Assembly: GCA_003996215.1 (NCBI GenBank)
Contig: QJPP01000451.1
Span: forward strand, 425,909-489,908
Direction of reading: 5' to 3'
DNA: 64,000 nt
Source: Jaltomata sinuosa
Taxonomy: Eukaryota > Streptophyta > Magnoliopsida > Solanales > Solanaceae
The position numbers were made by a program, and so were the translations under genes. The stretch's first letter is position 1. Each line of letters starts with the position of its first letter. Positions 12,158-23,399 of the stretch are shown here, in pieces. The notes beneath the pieces are model-generated. The model did no database searches. It worked only from the letters and a program-made list of their open reading frames with translations, and was not told the DNA's origin.

Positions 12158-12249
12158 ATTAGGTTTAAGGCTCCTAGGATGTCTAAAAGCCGCGTTAAGT
12201 AGAGTCTTATTCATAGGGGTGAAGTGCACCATACTTATTAGGGAGAGCC
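12158..12249 (+). mobile_element. E3 leader, left part before the E2 insertion
   Basis: Contains GGATGTCTAAAAGCCGCGTT and the word AGTGCACCATACTTATTAGG, matching the E5 leader at 42320-42400. It stops at GAGCC, where E2 starts, and resumes at 25011 with GAGGT. The uninterrupted E5 sequence reads GAGAGAGGCTATGA at the corresponding place, which proves the insertion point. Confidence 0.88.
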
Positions 12250-13240
12250 TGATAAAGTTCAAAAATACTAGCCCATAGGAGGTGGTAATGATCGTCATAC
12301 AAAATAATAAATAAATTCAATGGATGGTGGGGTCGTATCCACGAAGAATGGAGTAATGATTTGCCAATAAATTATCGAAAAACAATCACTAAATCGAGTA
12401 AGTTTTCAAGCAAACAAAAGTAAAAATTAAGCGGGAAAGGATTGGGAATTGATCAATATCGCAATTTCAACACTAGAACAATCGTAAACATAATTTGTTC
12501 ATCAAGAGTATAAACACTAGGGGTATGATTCCGATAGGGTTCCACAATGGGTTAGGGAATTAATTAATAATAAAAACTTTTTATTATAGGTGAGTAGCTT
12601 AGTTCTAGCTATATTTGGTAGTCTTTTGACCTTCCAAATATATGTACCATGGCCTTTGCTTAGGCACTATAGCTTTCCCATACAACCAACTAATTAAATA
12701 CTTGGGTAAACCAAACTATTTCTATCTTAAATTCTTAGATGGAATTTTCTTTTGATCAAGCTATTTCTAGCCTTAATCTATGGTGGAAATCCCAAATCCC
12801 CACTACTGAATTCTTACCAAATTTATGAACTCTTCTTTCAAGCATGAACCCAACCAATTGATTACGGAAGAACCCTGGACCTATTCATTCCTTCTCAGAC
12901 TCGCCTAGCGGTCTTTTTCATCTCGTAAAGCGGTCTTTCTCTCTTTTATCATCTCTTCAAGGACATAGAGCTTCGGTTCCCCTTCTTCCTAATAGACTAC
13001 GAGGACCCTAGGACTGAGGACTCTTAGAAAGAAGGATTACCGTCTTGTGTACCGTACTGGCTTACCCTTATTAAGAACAGACTGGCTGACTTCCTGGCTT
13101 TTATTAGAAAACTTAATCAATGTTTGCGACCATCAATTTTATAATTAAACCTTGAATTCAATAGACCCATACTAAATAATCAATTATAAGCACAATTAAT
13201 CAACAACCATACCCAAATTCAAATACCCATCATGCACATA
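12250..13240 (-). mobile_element. E2 3' LTR, U5-side part
   Basis: Matches 23400-24150 of the E2 5' LTR from the terminal TGATAAAGTTC (TGATGATGTTC in the partner) through the CCATAGGAGGTGGTAA phrase to CATCATGCACATA. The match ends at 13240, where the E1 LTR begins; the U3 side is not found again because of the deletion at about 17600. It contains one extra block, 12850-13101, absent from the partner. Confidence 0.85.
12850..13101. other. Foreign insertion in the E2 3' LTR, possibly mitochondrial DNA
   Basis: In the partner LTR the phrase CAAGCAAGAAC (about 23990) continues directly to ATTAGAGAACTCATTCAATG. Here about 252 bp are inserted between CAAGCATGAAC and ATTAGAAAACTTAATCAATG. The block is close to half G+C, unlike the AT-rich LTR, and has the texture of plant mitochondrial intergenic DNA (AAGCGGTCTTTCTC, GAAGGATTACCGTCTTG). 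One frame stays open for about 40 codons but resembles no protein I know. The insertion is seen directly; the mitochondrial source is a guess. Confidence 0.5.
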
Positions 13241-14746
13241 TGATAAATTCTCAAACGTACTCTCCCATGAGGAGTTATCAGAGATCGTCAAGCTAAACAC
13301 ATTTATAAGTACCCAATGGATGTCGGGGTCGTACCTACAAAGACTTGTAGATAGAACAATGATGATTGTATAGAAATAACTTCACTAAGAGAGTAAGTGT
13401 TTAAATACAAGAAAATAAAGGATTGGGGGAATTGGGATTCTGTCACAACAATCTCAATTTGTAACAAAGCAAGAAAGTAAAACGGGTGTACAAATGAGAG
13501 TAGACGACTATGGATGTGAATCCAATGGGGCTCTAGTGTAGGATAGGGTGATTGCCTATTCACGCAAATTCTCGCTTATTGACATAGGTAGACTTGGTTA
13601 TAGGTATGGTTGTTCATCTCTCGATCAACAACCATATATCTAAAAATCTTGATTAAAGCACTATCGGGTTAACAACAAACAACCAAGCTAAAGCTTAGGA
13701 GGTCATACTATTTCTAGCTTAGACCCTTAAATGGGTGATTCCGTCGATATGAGCTATTTCTAGCCTCAATCTAAATGGAATCCCAAGTTTCCACTAGCAA
13801 TTTCATATCTGAAACTTTGAAATTCTCTTTCAAGCAACAATATAGCCAAGTAAGGAAAATCAATGTTTGCAACCACCAATTTTAGGATTAAAACTTGGTG
13901 AAACTACTAGACACATGTTAAATAAGCAATTATAAGCAAGAATTAGCAACACCCACACCCATTTGTCAAGCATCCATTATCAACACATCCCTAAACAAAT
14001 GAAATTAGCTACTCGTACTTAAAGAAGAAGATATACCAAGTGGGTAAGTTAAATTCCTCTTCATTCAAGTGTAATTTCAATATCTGAGCTTAGTTTTGTA
14101 CACAAATGGTGAACTAAGAATTGGAAGAGAGAATGGATTGAAACCCTCTTCTTCTTCTTAGAGAGGAAACTTGTTCTCAAAGCTAAAATTACTCAAGAGT
14201 ATTCAGAGCTGAAGGATTCTTCTTTACAATTGTGCCTAAAATGGGTTTAAATACTTTCCCAAAATGACATAAAATTTCTGGACAAAAATATCCTTTGGAT
14301 GGTGTGCAGCGCGATGCGGTTCGCACGTCGTGATATGCATGTCGCACACCCTCTTCATTTGAACTAGTGGCCCAACTAACTTGGGAGGTATTGTGCGAAG
14401 GAGGTGAGGTCCACACCATGATTTGTCCACGTGACACAGCGACTACACCTCATAACAGATCCTTTAGTTGATTCAAGGCTCCATGCGGTGAAAGGTGCGA
14501 AATGCACCACGGCTTGTGTGTGTTGCACAAGCACTGCATCTCAAGGCAGAATCTCCATCTTTTTTTTATCTCTTCAGATTTCACTCCTTTTAAGCTCTTT
14601 TTAGGTCTATTTCATTATTTTCCATCTTTGATCACCAGTACCTGCATAGACATCAATAAATTCCATACGAACCTCTAAATCTATTCAAAACATAACAATA
14701 ATTCATGGATTAAGGCTCAATAAGTTGGTAGAATACCGACTTATCA
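13241..14746 (-). mobile_element. 3' LTR of E1
   Basis: 1506 bp with intact 6-bp terminal inverted repeats, TGATAA at each end read inward. It is followed on the right by AACCCCCAAACTTG, the reverse complement of the purine tract. The GC-rich U3 block is at about 14300-14530 and contains GATGCGGTTCGCAC and GTGCGAAATGCACCAC. The core promoter looks like TATTTAAA on the minus strand near 14250. Confidence 0.85.
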
Positions 14747-16864
14747 AACCCCCAAACTTGAACTATTGCTTGTCCTCAAGCAAGATACTCACAAGGCAAG
14801 GAATGAACTACGCTCTAGACTCAATCAAGGCACAAAGGACTAATTTATACTAAAAATTAAGAAAAAGAATAACAAAAAAAAGACTCAAACAAAAAGACTC
14901 AACTACAATTGTTACCTCAATTTGAACAACCACAATATAAAGGCAATTGGTCAATTCAAAACTTTTTCCAAAAAAACTTCATTTCTCATTCAAAATCAAG
15001 GGAATTTTGTTATTCAAAACAAGACATTTAAGCTTCTAAAGTCATTGGCATGGACCGTCAAGGTTTTCCTCGAGATTTGCCACACAACTTATCTCATTCA
15101 TTCCTCTCAATTGAAATAGAGACTTCATGTTTCAATTCGAGTGCATGATGCCACTCACCACAAGAGAGAATCCCACTCACAATCATATAATTCACAAAAC
15201 AATGGGATTATAAGAGAACCAAGAAGACTCTCACTCTCTCAAGAAAGTTCAAGTGCACACACGTCGAACCATATGCTCGCCCTTCATGTAAATCACCACT
15301 AATGTAGGGTAGCCAAGCTCGAAATCACCAAGGACTTGCCAGTTACGATGTTGGCTAGGGCTAAGGTGAGGATTTCATTTGGTTCAAGTGACTACACCTC
15401 CCTAATGCTCTTAGTTATCATTTCAAACACCGCTCACATTTTTAGATTTTTGACTTCACCTTATTTCTCCCTCACACAAACCAAGCTTCTCCTTTTCAAT
15501 CATGATCATTCAACTCCTTGTATCGCCTTAATTTGGTAGCACCTAATTTTTGCTTTTCATTTTTCTCTCATTGGATTGACTTTTGGAGCAACTTTAATTT
15601 CAAACCTAAGGTGCGACCTTGCACTTGAAGTGCATTCCTTTTCTTCTCCTCATTTGATCACATGCACCCCCAAACTTAGGCATTTGCCTATGTTGTCTTT
15701 TCATTCCCCCTCCCTCCCAAACTTAAGCTTTTAGCCTATATTGTACTTTTAAGAAATTAGGGAGGATGGGTTCCAAGATAGAGGTTCCAAAAGGGTCAAG
15801 GTGTTAAACAAGGTGCCAAAGAATGGTTACAAGCTCAATGGGGTTCACTAGGATTGATGGTGAGGAAAGTCATTTGGGTGAAGTGGATATCAAAGAGCGC
15901 CTAAGGTCATCTTCTAAGCTCGATTACACCTAGAATTTTTCCTTGAATCACATTTGGGGCAAGTTCTAGACGACACGCATGTACGAGAATCAAGGTAAAT
16001 CCTCACCACACAAGGCATCATGCCACAAAACTTCATTCATTAGTCTCAAAATTAATTGGTACAAATGACTTTTGACAAGCTATTCCAGGTTAATTACATA
16101 CTAATTTGTGAGTCAATCAAGCCAAAGCAAGAATGTGCAAGTCATGACAAGAAAATGCTTTTCCTCAAAAATTCAATTTCTTCTTCATTTTATTTTCAAA
16201 AACAACTTGCCAAGAAATTTTTTCAGTGGATCCATTCGAGGCAAGAAGCTACGGACTCTATTTTAAACTAAAACTTGGCATTTTCCCTTAAGAAAGTTGC
16301 CTCTCAATCTATCATAGGAATACACCAACCTGGTTCGACACAAAAACAAAAGAAATAGAAAAATAAAGAAAAGTTTTTCTCCTTGAGAAATAACCGTGGT
16401 ATTAAGAAAACCCTCGGAGTTTATTACTAAACTACTATTAATAAGGCGATAACCAAATTATGCGCTCATGATTCAATTAAGAACAAGCCTCAGCGTAGGC
16501 CTTTAGCATATTTGTAAAGCACGAGTAGTAAAATAATGGGTCGTGTAGGACTAACCCGCCAACACAATCATCAAAACAAAATAACAAATATCAAGCCCGG
16601 CGAGGGCACAATTAAGCTCAAAACAACTACATAATCTAACATAAGAAAAAGGCCCGGCATAGGCAATAAGCATCATAATCATCCAAAATATGCCTGAGAA
16701 GGGCCAGATGAAATCTAGCGGAACTAAAAATTTCAAAAAGGCCCAGCAAGGGCAATAATAACAATATCTCAAGCCCAATCATGGGCAACCAATAAAAAGC
16801 AGGTAAAGCCACCCTCTCCCCACAAAAGATGCATTGCCCCCAATGTTAATAGATCATAAGGATA
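14747..16864 (-). mobile_element. E1 3' non-coding internal region
   Basis: Non-coding Athila sequence between the purine tract and the acidic frame. Paired phrases recur in E2 (17600-18950) and E6 (57132-58900): CTCTCACTCTCTCAA, CACCCCCAAACTTAGG, GGGCAAGTTCTAGAC and CACACAAGGCATCA. From 16560 to 16800 a degenerate unit of about 60-70 bp is repeated about four times around GCCCGGCGAGGGC, GCCCGGCATAGGC and GCCCAGCAAGGGC. Frames seen here are short and unconserved between copies. Confidence 0.7.
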
Positions 16865-17400
16865 AAAGGTGCAACTCCCTAGAGGAATATGCCTCATCAT
16901 CATCATCATTAGTTGCTGCCTCATCATTTGAGGTCCTTCCACTCGGGCCAGCACCACCCTTTCGAGAGTGCATAGAAAGTGTTGAGTCTTGAAAGACTTA
17001 CTGGAACTCAGTGTCCTCATCATCTTCCAGACCTGAATCCTCAGTACCATGCAGAGCATCCTCATCATCTGCAAAAGCTACCAATAAGTCATCCATGGGG
17101 CCACGCCTGCGATGCGGTAGAGGTAGGGTGCTCAAATCTACTTCTAACACTGGAGTTTTACCTTTGGCTTTGTCAACATCTTTCCGGAGTGTTGTGATCG
17201 CCCTCTCACAAACATCCACCCTCTTGAAAAGAGTTTACACGCTCTTAAAAACTCCCTTGATGGCCCTCTTCACCGCCTTCTCAATCAATCCTGGTAGATC
17301 CTTTGACAAGTACCTCAATTGCCTCTTGTGGATGTATATTTTGTCAACCATATCTTGAAGACCAGTTTTAGATAATAGCTCTCTAGGTACATTGGTAGTG
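16865..17400 (-). pseudogene. Decayed acidic reading frame between pol and 3' LTR (env-like position)
   Basis: One minus-strand frame from about 17400 to 16865 stays protein-like through only two stops (about 17237 and 16998). In order: a basic, possibly helical segment (LLSKTGLQDMVDKIYIHKRQ, then LPGLIEKAVKRAIKGVFKSV), a second helix (DVCERAITTLRKDVDKAKGK), a linker with PLPHRRRG, and an acidic tail (DDLLVAFADDED, then EDDEDTEF and NDDDDEAYSS). Athila elements often carry an extra frame at this place, called env-like, but I cannot see a transmembrane segment or signal peptide. E2 and E6 lack this region. Function unknown. Confidence 0.5.
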
Positions 17401-17599
17401 GGGTGTGTGTTGATGAAGCAGGGTGAGAAGGAGAGGAAGCATGCAATTCAGCATCAGATTTATCATCCTCAACCTCCAGCGAAACCTCTACCCTATGCCT
17501 TTTGTAACGAGTGCATCCCGATTATTCTTATCAAGATCTAGCACACCAATGTCCATAGTAGGGGCATCATAGTCAAAGTAAGGAATGCTGGCGTGTGCA

Positions 17600-19860
17600 C
17601 AAAATTTACTCAATTGAAATAGAGACTTCATTTTTCAATTCAAGTGCATGATGCAACTCACCACAAGAAAGAATCCCATTCACACTCATGCAATTCCATT
17701 TAGAGAGATTATAAGAGAACACGAAGACTCTCACTCTCTCAAAGAAGTTTGAGTGCACACGCATTAAACCATAGGCTTGTCCTTCATGTAATTTCCACTA
17801 ATGTAGAGTTACCAAGCTCAAAATCATAAAGGACTTGCGAGGTACGATATTGGGTAGGGTTAAGGTAAGGATTACATTTGGCTCAAGTGACTAAACCTCC
17901 CTAACGCTCCTTGTGATCATTCAAAACACTACTCACATTTTAGAACATTAACATCACTTTATTTCTTCCTCTCACAACCTAAGTTTCCCTTCAACTTAAT
18001 CATTCATGATCCTTTTATTACCTTCACTTAGTAGCACCAATTCCTTCTTTTCTTTTCATTTTTCTCATTTCATAGGACATTTTGAAATAATTTCATTTCA
18101 AGCATAAGGTGCTACCTTGCATTAAAGTGCGTCCCTTTTCTTCTCCACACTTTGTACATACACCCCCAAACTTAGGACTTTTCCTATGTTATCATTTCAA
18201 TTCCCCCCCCCCCAAACATATGCTTTTAGCTTACATTTCACTTTTGATCTATTAGGGAGAATGAATGCAAAAATCGAGGGTCCAAAAAGGGTTGAGGTGT
18301 CTAACAAGGTGTCAAAAAAAATGTTACAAGCTCAAAGGGGCTTACTAAGGTCAATGTCAAGGTAAGCCAATTTGGGTAAAGTGGCTATTCAAAGAGGGCC
18401 AAATGTCATCTTCGAAGCTCGGTGACATCTAGGATTTTACATTGAATCACATTCGGGGTAAGTTCTAGACTGCACATATACACAAGAATGAAGTATAACT
18501 TTACCACACAAGGCATCACAGCACAAGAATTTCCCAATTAGTCTCAAGATTAATTGGGACAAATGACTTTTGACAATCTATTCCTAGTTCTTATACATAC
18601 GCGTTTGTGAATTGATCAAGCCAAACAAGGAATGTGCAGGTCATGACAAAATAAGCTTTGACAAAAAATATTTTTCCCTTATTTCTTTCAATTTTCCAAA
18701 CTTCTTGCCAATAAAATTTTTGGTGGGCTTATTTTGAGACAAGCAAACACGGACTCAATTTAACATTAAAACTTGGCATTTTTCCTTAAGAAAGTTGCGT
18801 CTTAATCTATCATAGAGAAACACTAACTCTGTTCAACATAAAAATAAACAAAAGAAAAAATTACTCCTTGGGAAAGAACTATGGTATGAAGAAAACTCTT
18901 GGAGTTTATTTGACTACGCTAGTATTAACAAGGTGAAAGGCAAGGAGGGCTCAACACCCTCAAACTTAAAAGGAACATTGTCCTTAATGAAATAAGTGCT
19001 AGGTGAAGATTACTCCCTGAAGTGATGTGGGACGCACATAAAGGCTAGGGAGAAATGCCCTAACCATCGCATATGGGGAAGAAAGGTGGGAGAAATGCCA
19101 GTGATCTGGTTGCAGATGTGAAACGGTGTGCATGCCACACAATGGATGATGTGATTCGCACATAAGTCTGTATGTTTGGGTCCAAAACTTTATCGAGTTG
19201 CCAGTGATTTTCCTCTCCACATGCGGAGGGTGATGCAAATGCATAATATGGCATGCGATTCACATATCCCATCGCATGTGGACTTGAAAGTTGGAAGTGA
19301 ATTATTTTAATGGGTGATATGGCATGCGAGGTGCACTTGTCAAAGTGTGTTTCACCTGTTACCTGTAGCAAAAGTAGTTTGAGGCCTTCAAAACATTCCA
19401 ACCCTCTTAACTTATCTCCCACCTACAAACTTCAACAAAAACAACAGCAAAATAACAAAAAGCAAAATACTAAAATGAAAGTTGATACTTGGGTTGCCTC
19501 CCAGGAAGCGATTGGTTTAATGTCACAGCCTGATGATGGTACCTCTCAATCATGGTTCATTGAGGTAAGTCACTCCTATGAGTGCAATATCTTCAGGAAT
19601 ACCCAAATATTGTTTGACTCGTTGCCCTTACTTTAAATATTGAGCCATTTTTTACTTCTAACTCAATTGCTCCATTTGCAAAAACTTGAGATACCTTAAA
19701 AAGGCCAGACCATTTTGACTTTAGTTTACCCAGAAAAGAGCCAAAGTCTAGAGTTGGACAAAAGAACCCAATTTATGAGAGAGAATTCTCGCTTTAGAAT
19801 TTGTTGATTACGGTAATGCTTCATTCAGGCTTTGTAGAGTGAGGCATTCTAATAGGCTCG
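17600..19860 (-). mobile_element. E2 3' non-coding internal region
   Basis: Second copy of the Athila post-pol region, parallel to 15103-16480 in E1 and to 57440-59600 in E6. Landmarks are CACCCCCAAACTTAGGA with a C run at 18205-18215, the GC-richer block at 19000-19420 made of GTGATTCGCACAT- and GCATGCGATTC-like words, and GGTTGCCTCCCAGGAAGCG at 19494, which marks the end of pol in this family. No coding signal. Confidence 0.75.
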
Positions 19861-20700
19861 CATCCAAAATTCATCTATCTCATTCAGATCTTTAACCCTA
19901 GCATGAGCAGCCTTTTCCTAATTTAGGTTCATCCTTTTTAAAACCCATGTGGCTTTATGTTCTAACTCCATGAGAAGATGGAAAGCTTTTTCAAAAACCA
20001 TTTGGTATGGACAAATATCAATAAGAGTTTTGTATGCAGTCATGTAGGCCCATAATGCATCATCCAATTTTCGTGCCCAATTCATTTTGTTGGCATTCAC
20101 AATTTTTGTGGGATAGACTTGATCTCCCTATTGGATACTTTCACTTAGCAACTTCTTTTACGGTGGTAAGGGGTTGTGACCTTATGCTTGACTTCGTATT
20201 TCTCAAGTAGAGCACTAAAAAATCGGTTGTAAAAGTGGGATCCTCCATCACTAATAATGGCACAGGGGATGCCAAAATGAGAAAATATGTGCTTCTTGAG
20301 AAAAGCGGTGACACTCTTGCAATCTTTGTTTGGTAAGGACACCGCTTCTACCCATTTGGATACATAGTCCACAGCCACGAGGATGTAATTATTCCCAAAA
20401 GAGCCTATGAATGGCCCCATGAAATCTATGCCCCACACATCAAATAATTCAACTTCTAAAATCAGTGTCAATGGAAGCTCATGGCAATGAGATACTCACC
20501 CCTCACATTGGCATTGGTCACATTGTTTCACTAGATCATGTGCATCTTGGTGGAGAGTCAGCTAATAGAATCCACTTTGCAGCACTTTCAAGGTTGTTCG
20601 CATGCCACCATGGTGACCACTGACCAGTAAAGAATGCCAAGCTTCCAAAATAGGCATCATCTCTACTTTGGGAATGCACCTTCGAATCATGCCATCAGCA
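19700..20700 (-). pseudogene. E2 integrase (Athila type, broken)
   Basis: Integrase joins the cDNA to host DNA. Reading leftward from 20700: the HHCC zinc-binding segment (HHGGMRTTLKVLQSGFY, then DLVKQCDQCQC), the core with first Asp in VWGIDFMGPF, second Asp in AIISDGGSHF, and the Glu in VSNREIKSI, then LDDALWAYMTAYKT and the C-terminal part near 19900. All three DDE residues are present, but stops at about 20568, 20490, 20140 and 19918, and a frame change in the YHPQTSGQ region (about 20150), break it. The longest clean pieces are 20145-20471 and 19918-20100. Confidence 0.85.
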
Positions 20701-22396
20701 TAAACCCGAAAGATATAGGGTTCATCTAAATAGAACGTTTGGATGTCATCTAGAAAAAAATATTGATGGAAAGTTAGACCTTCTGACATTACATCACTTG
20801 CTAGAAAGTTAGCAAAATTAGTGAACCAAGGCATCAGATCATGAGATACAACCAAGATATGTTCGTCGAGGAATGCATCATTTAATGCAAGTTCCCCCAC
20901 AGGCTTTCCTTCCTCTTCAAACCTAGACAGGTGGTCAACCACTTGGTTTTCATACCCTCTTTGGTATTTCACCTCAAAGTCAAACTCTGGGAGTAACAAG
21001 ACCCATCGAATAAGCCTTGGCTTGGCATCTTTTTTATCCATTAAATACCTAATCGCAGCGTGATCCGTGTGCATAACTACTTTGGTCACTAATAGGTATG
21101 CCCAAAAAATTTCAAAAGCGAACACCACTACAAGCAATTCGTGTTTAGTCACAGTGTATTTTGTCTAGGCTGCATTCAAGGTTTTGCTAGCATAGTAGGT
21201 TGGATGAAAAATCTTATCCTTTTGTTGACCAAGCACCGCCCCCAAGTCTACTCCGCTAGAGTCACACATTAGCTCAAATGATTTTGACCAGTCGGGTGCT
21301 ATGATGATGGGGGTTGAAGTTAGATTTTCCTTTAACTTGAGAAATGCATTCATACAACTATCATAAAAATTGAACTTAGAATCTTTCTCAAGCAATTTGC
21401 ACAATAGATGGGATACTTTTGAAAAATCTTTGATGAACCTCCTATAGAATCCAGCATGGCCTAAGAAGCTTCGCACCCCTTTTACTATTTTTGGAGGAGG
21501 TATCTTGGAAATGACCTCAATTTTTGCTTGGTCAACTTTGATTCCTTTCTCAGATATTTTGTGCCCTAACACGATCTCTTCTTTCACCATGAAGTGACAT
21601 TTTTTCCAATTTAGGACCAAGTTAGTTTCTTCATATATTTTTAGCACATCCTCCAAATGGGATATGCAATCTTCAAAAGCATCTCCAACAATAGAAAAAT
21701 CATCCATGAAGAATCCATGGTGTCTTCTACTATGTTAAAAAATATTGACATCATGCACCTTTGAAAAGTGGTTGGGGCATTGCATAGTCCAAACGACATT
21801 CTCTTGAATGAAAAGGTCCCATAAGGACAAGTGAATGTTGTTTTCTCTTGGTCTTAGGGGGATATTCAAATTTGGTTATAGCTCAAATACCCATCAAGGA
21901 AGCAATAGTAACCACGCCCTGCTAATCGATCAAGCATCTGGTCCATGAAAGAAAGAGGGAAATGGTATTTTTCCGTCCATGTGTTTAGCTTCCTATGATC
22001 CATGAACACTCTCCATCCGTTCACCGGTCTGAGAGTTATCATTTCATCTTTTTCATTAGGTACGACCATGATCCCACCTTTCTTCGGTACACATTGGACT
22101 GGACTAACCCATGTACTGTCAGATATTAGGAAAACAACCCTTGTGTATAACCACTTGATGATTTCTTTCTTAACAACCTCTTGCATAGGAGGATTCAACC
22201 TTCTCGGATGCTCAATCATTGTTAATTTATGCACCCCATTTGCACCACAAATGGTTAAAACACCCAGGGTATCCACTTCCTTAGCAAACTTGTTTGATAT
22301 TATAGCACTACTTTGAGGGGACATGTGGATGACTCCATACTCCATAAAGTTGTACATAGTGGACATTTCTTTCACAAATTTAGCATGCTCGGGCAT
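20562..22396 (-). pseudogene. E2 reverse transcriptase and RNase H (Athila type, protease deleted)
   Basis: From 22396 leftward: MPEHAKFVKEM and SAIISNKFAKEVDTLGVLTI, the lead-in that normally precedes the protease, fused directly to KLTMIEHPRRLNP and the RT (VVKKEIIKWL, PVQCVPKKGG, WRVFMDHRKLNTWT, MDQMLDRLAGRGYYCFLDGY). Stops or shifts at about 21866 and 21708 separate the FTCPYGTFSFKRMSFGLCNA block. The catalytic motif reads FMDDFS. RNase H follows with YASKTLN, a stop at 21165, TKHELLVVVFAFE, VVMHTDHAAIRYLM and DHLSRFE. The protease core is missing between about 22240 and 22270. Confidence 0.87.
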
Positions 22397-23377
22397 TTGA
22401 GTGCCACCTCAACTCAATGGGACATTGATAGTAATTTTCTTTAGCATGAAATTAAAATCTTTAGGTTGATCCTTTTTTTGGCTTGCAATATTCGTTGAGG
22501 GAAAGGAGGTGGACATTTAGGGAAGGGCTTATAAACTTTGGGTACCTTATTTCGATGATCATGATTTTCCGCAATACTATTTCTAACCCTTTTGTTTCCA
22601 GGTTTGCCTCTGTCCTGACTTGCACTTTTTGTGGAGCTTGACGGCTCCTTTTTAACAATGACATCCTCATTTTTTTTCACTCAAACTCAAATTGCGAGGT
22701 GAGCCCTTGTATCCGCTCTTCGAGTAACTTGATAATGATAGAGTATGAGTGGACTATTTGAGAAAGGTTTACAAGTTCGCATCTCAACTCTTGGATGCAC
22801 TCATCAGTAGATTCCACCTTCTTTAATACCCTGTCAAGCATGTTTTCGACCCTTGAGTTTTCATTCTCTAGGTTCCAACCTAGATTCCCATACTCTTGTA
22901 TTCTGAACTTTGATTCATGTTTTGAAGGCTTTCATGGGAACCCACCTCGTGATTTCTAACAGATGACACTTCACCATCCTAACAAGAATCATTCCCATCA
23001 TCTACCAACTCTACATCTTCAATAATTCCAATAGTGCTAACACTCTCAAATTTTTGATTGAACACGTGCCTAGTCATGAACCCAAGGAGAGTTTGGATGG
23101 TTGTTAATTCTCTATTCCTTCGTGCAACATTTTCTTCCATTCATAAAATGTTTTAGTAGAGGTAGCACCCATTTCTGCCTTGTCTCCCCAAGTATTGAAA
23201 TCACAACCTAATGTAGTCACCTTCTCAGGTGCATATGGGGTTGAATAATAAGTATTAGCAACAGTGCTTGCGGGGCTCGGACTACTTGTGCAAGATCACA
23301 AACAACAAAGAAGTAAAAAAGAATAAATACTCAAAAAAGAGAATGAAATGACTATTAAATGGCAAATGAAAAACCAT
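22397..23377 (-). pseudogene. gag: E2 gag, C-terminal remnant
   Basis: Reading leftward from about 23140: a partly open frame (GFMTRHVFNQKFESVSTIGI), then a coiled-coil-like segment (VENMLDRVLKKVESTDECIQ, LVNLSQIVHSYS), a Lys/Ser-rich stretch, and the proline-rich linker KPFPKCPPPFPQRI at about 22500 that precedes the protease in Athila. Only about 0.95 kb separates the primer site from the linker, against roughly 2 kb in intact elements, so the gag N-terminal half is deleted. The clean frame 22441-22680 covers the end. Confidence 0.6.
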
Positions 23378-23395
23378 TCCCCGACCACAGCGCCA
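23378..23395 (-). other. Primer-binding site of E2 (tRNA-Asp type, decayed)
   Basis: On the minus strand TGGCGCTGTGGTCGGGGA, 15 of 18 bases matching the complement of the tRNA-Asp 3' end (TGGCGCCGTTGCCGGGGA). It sits five bases after the LTR end, the usual Athila arrangement. The same site is nearly perfect in E7 (63779-63796). Confidence 0.8.
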
Positions 23396-23399
23396 TTTT

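Larger units (their letters stand above)
13241..17600 (-). mobile_element. E1: truncated Athila-type element nested in the E2 3' LTR
   Basis: Minus-strand element with complete 3' LTR (13241-14746), purine tract and about 2.85 kb of 3' internal region, including a decayed acidic reading frame. Gag, pol and the 5' LTR are missing: at about 17600 the sequence jumps into the E2 internal region at the phrase CTCAATTGAAATAGAGAC, a phrase already used in E1 at 15103. Its LTR is closer to the copy at 1318-2811 than to the E2 LTR, so it is a separate subfamily. Confidence 0.78.

Noticed and set aside
16885..16912. CAT/ATC microsatellite as an independent feature
   Set aside because: It codes the Asp-rich tail of the decayed E1 frame and is only about seven units long.
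22002..22316. Plus-strand frame of 104 codons
   Set aside because: Antisense shadow of the E2 RT frame.
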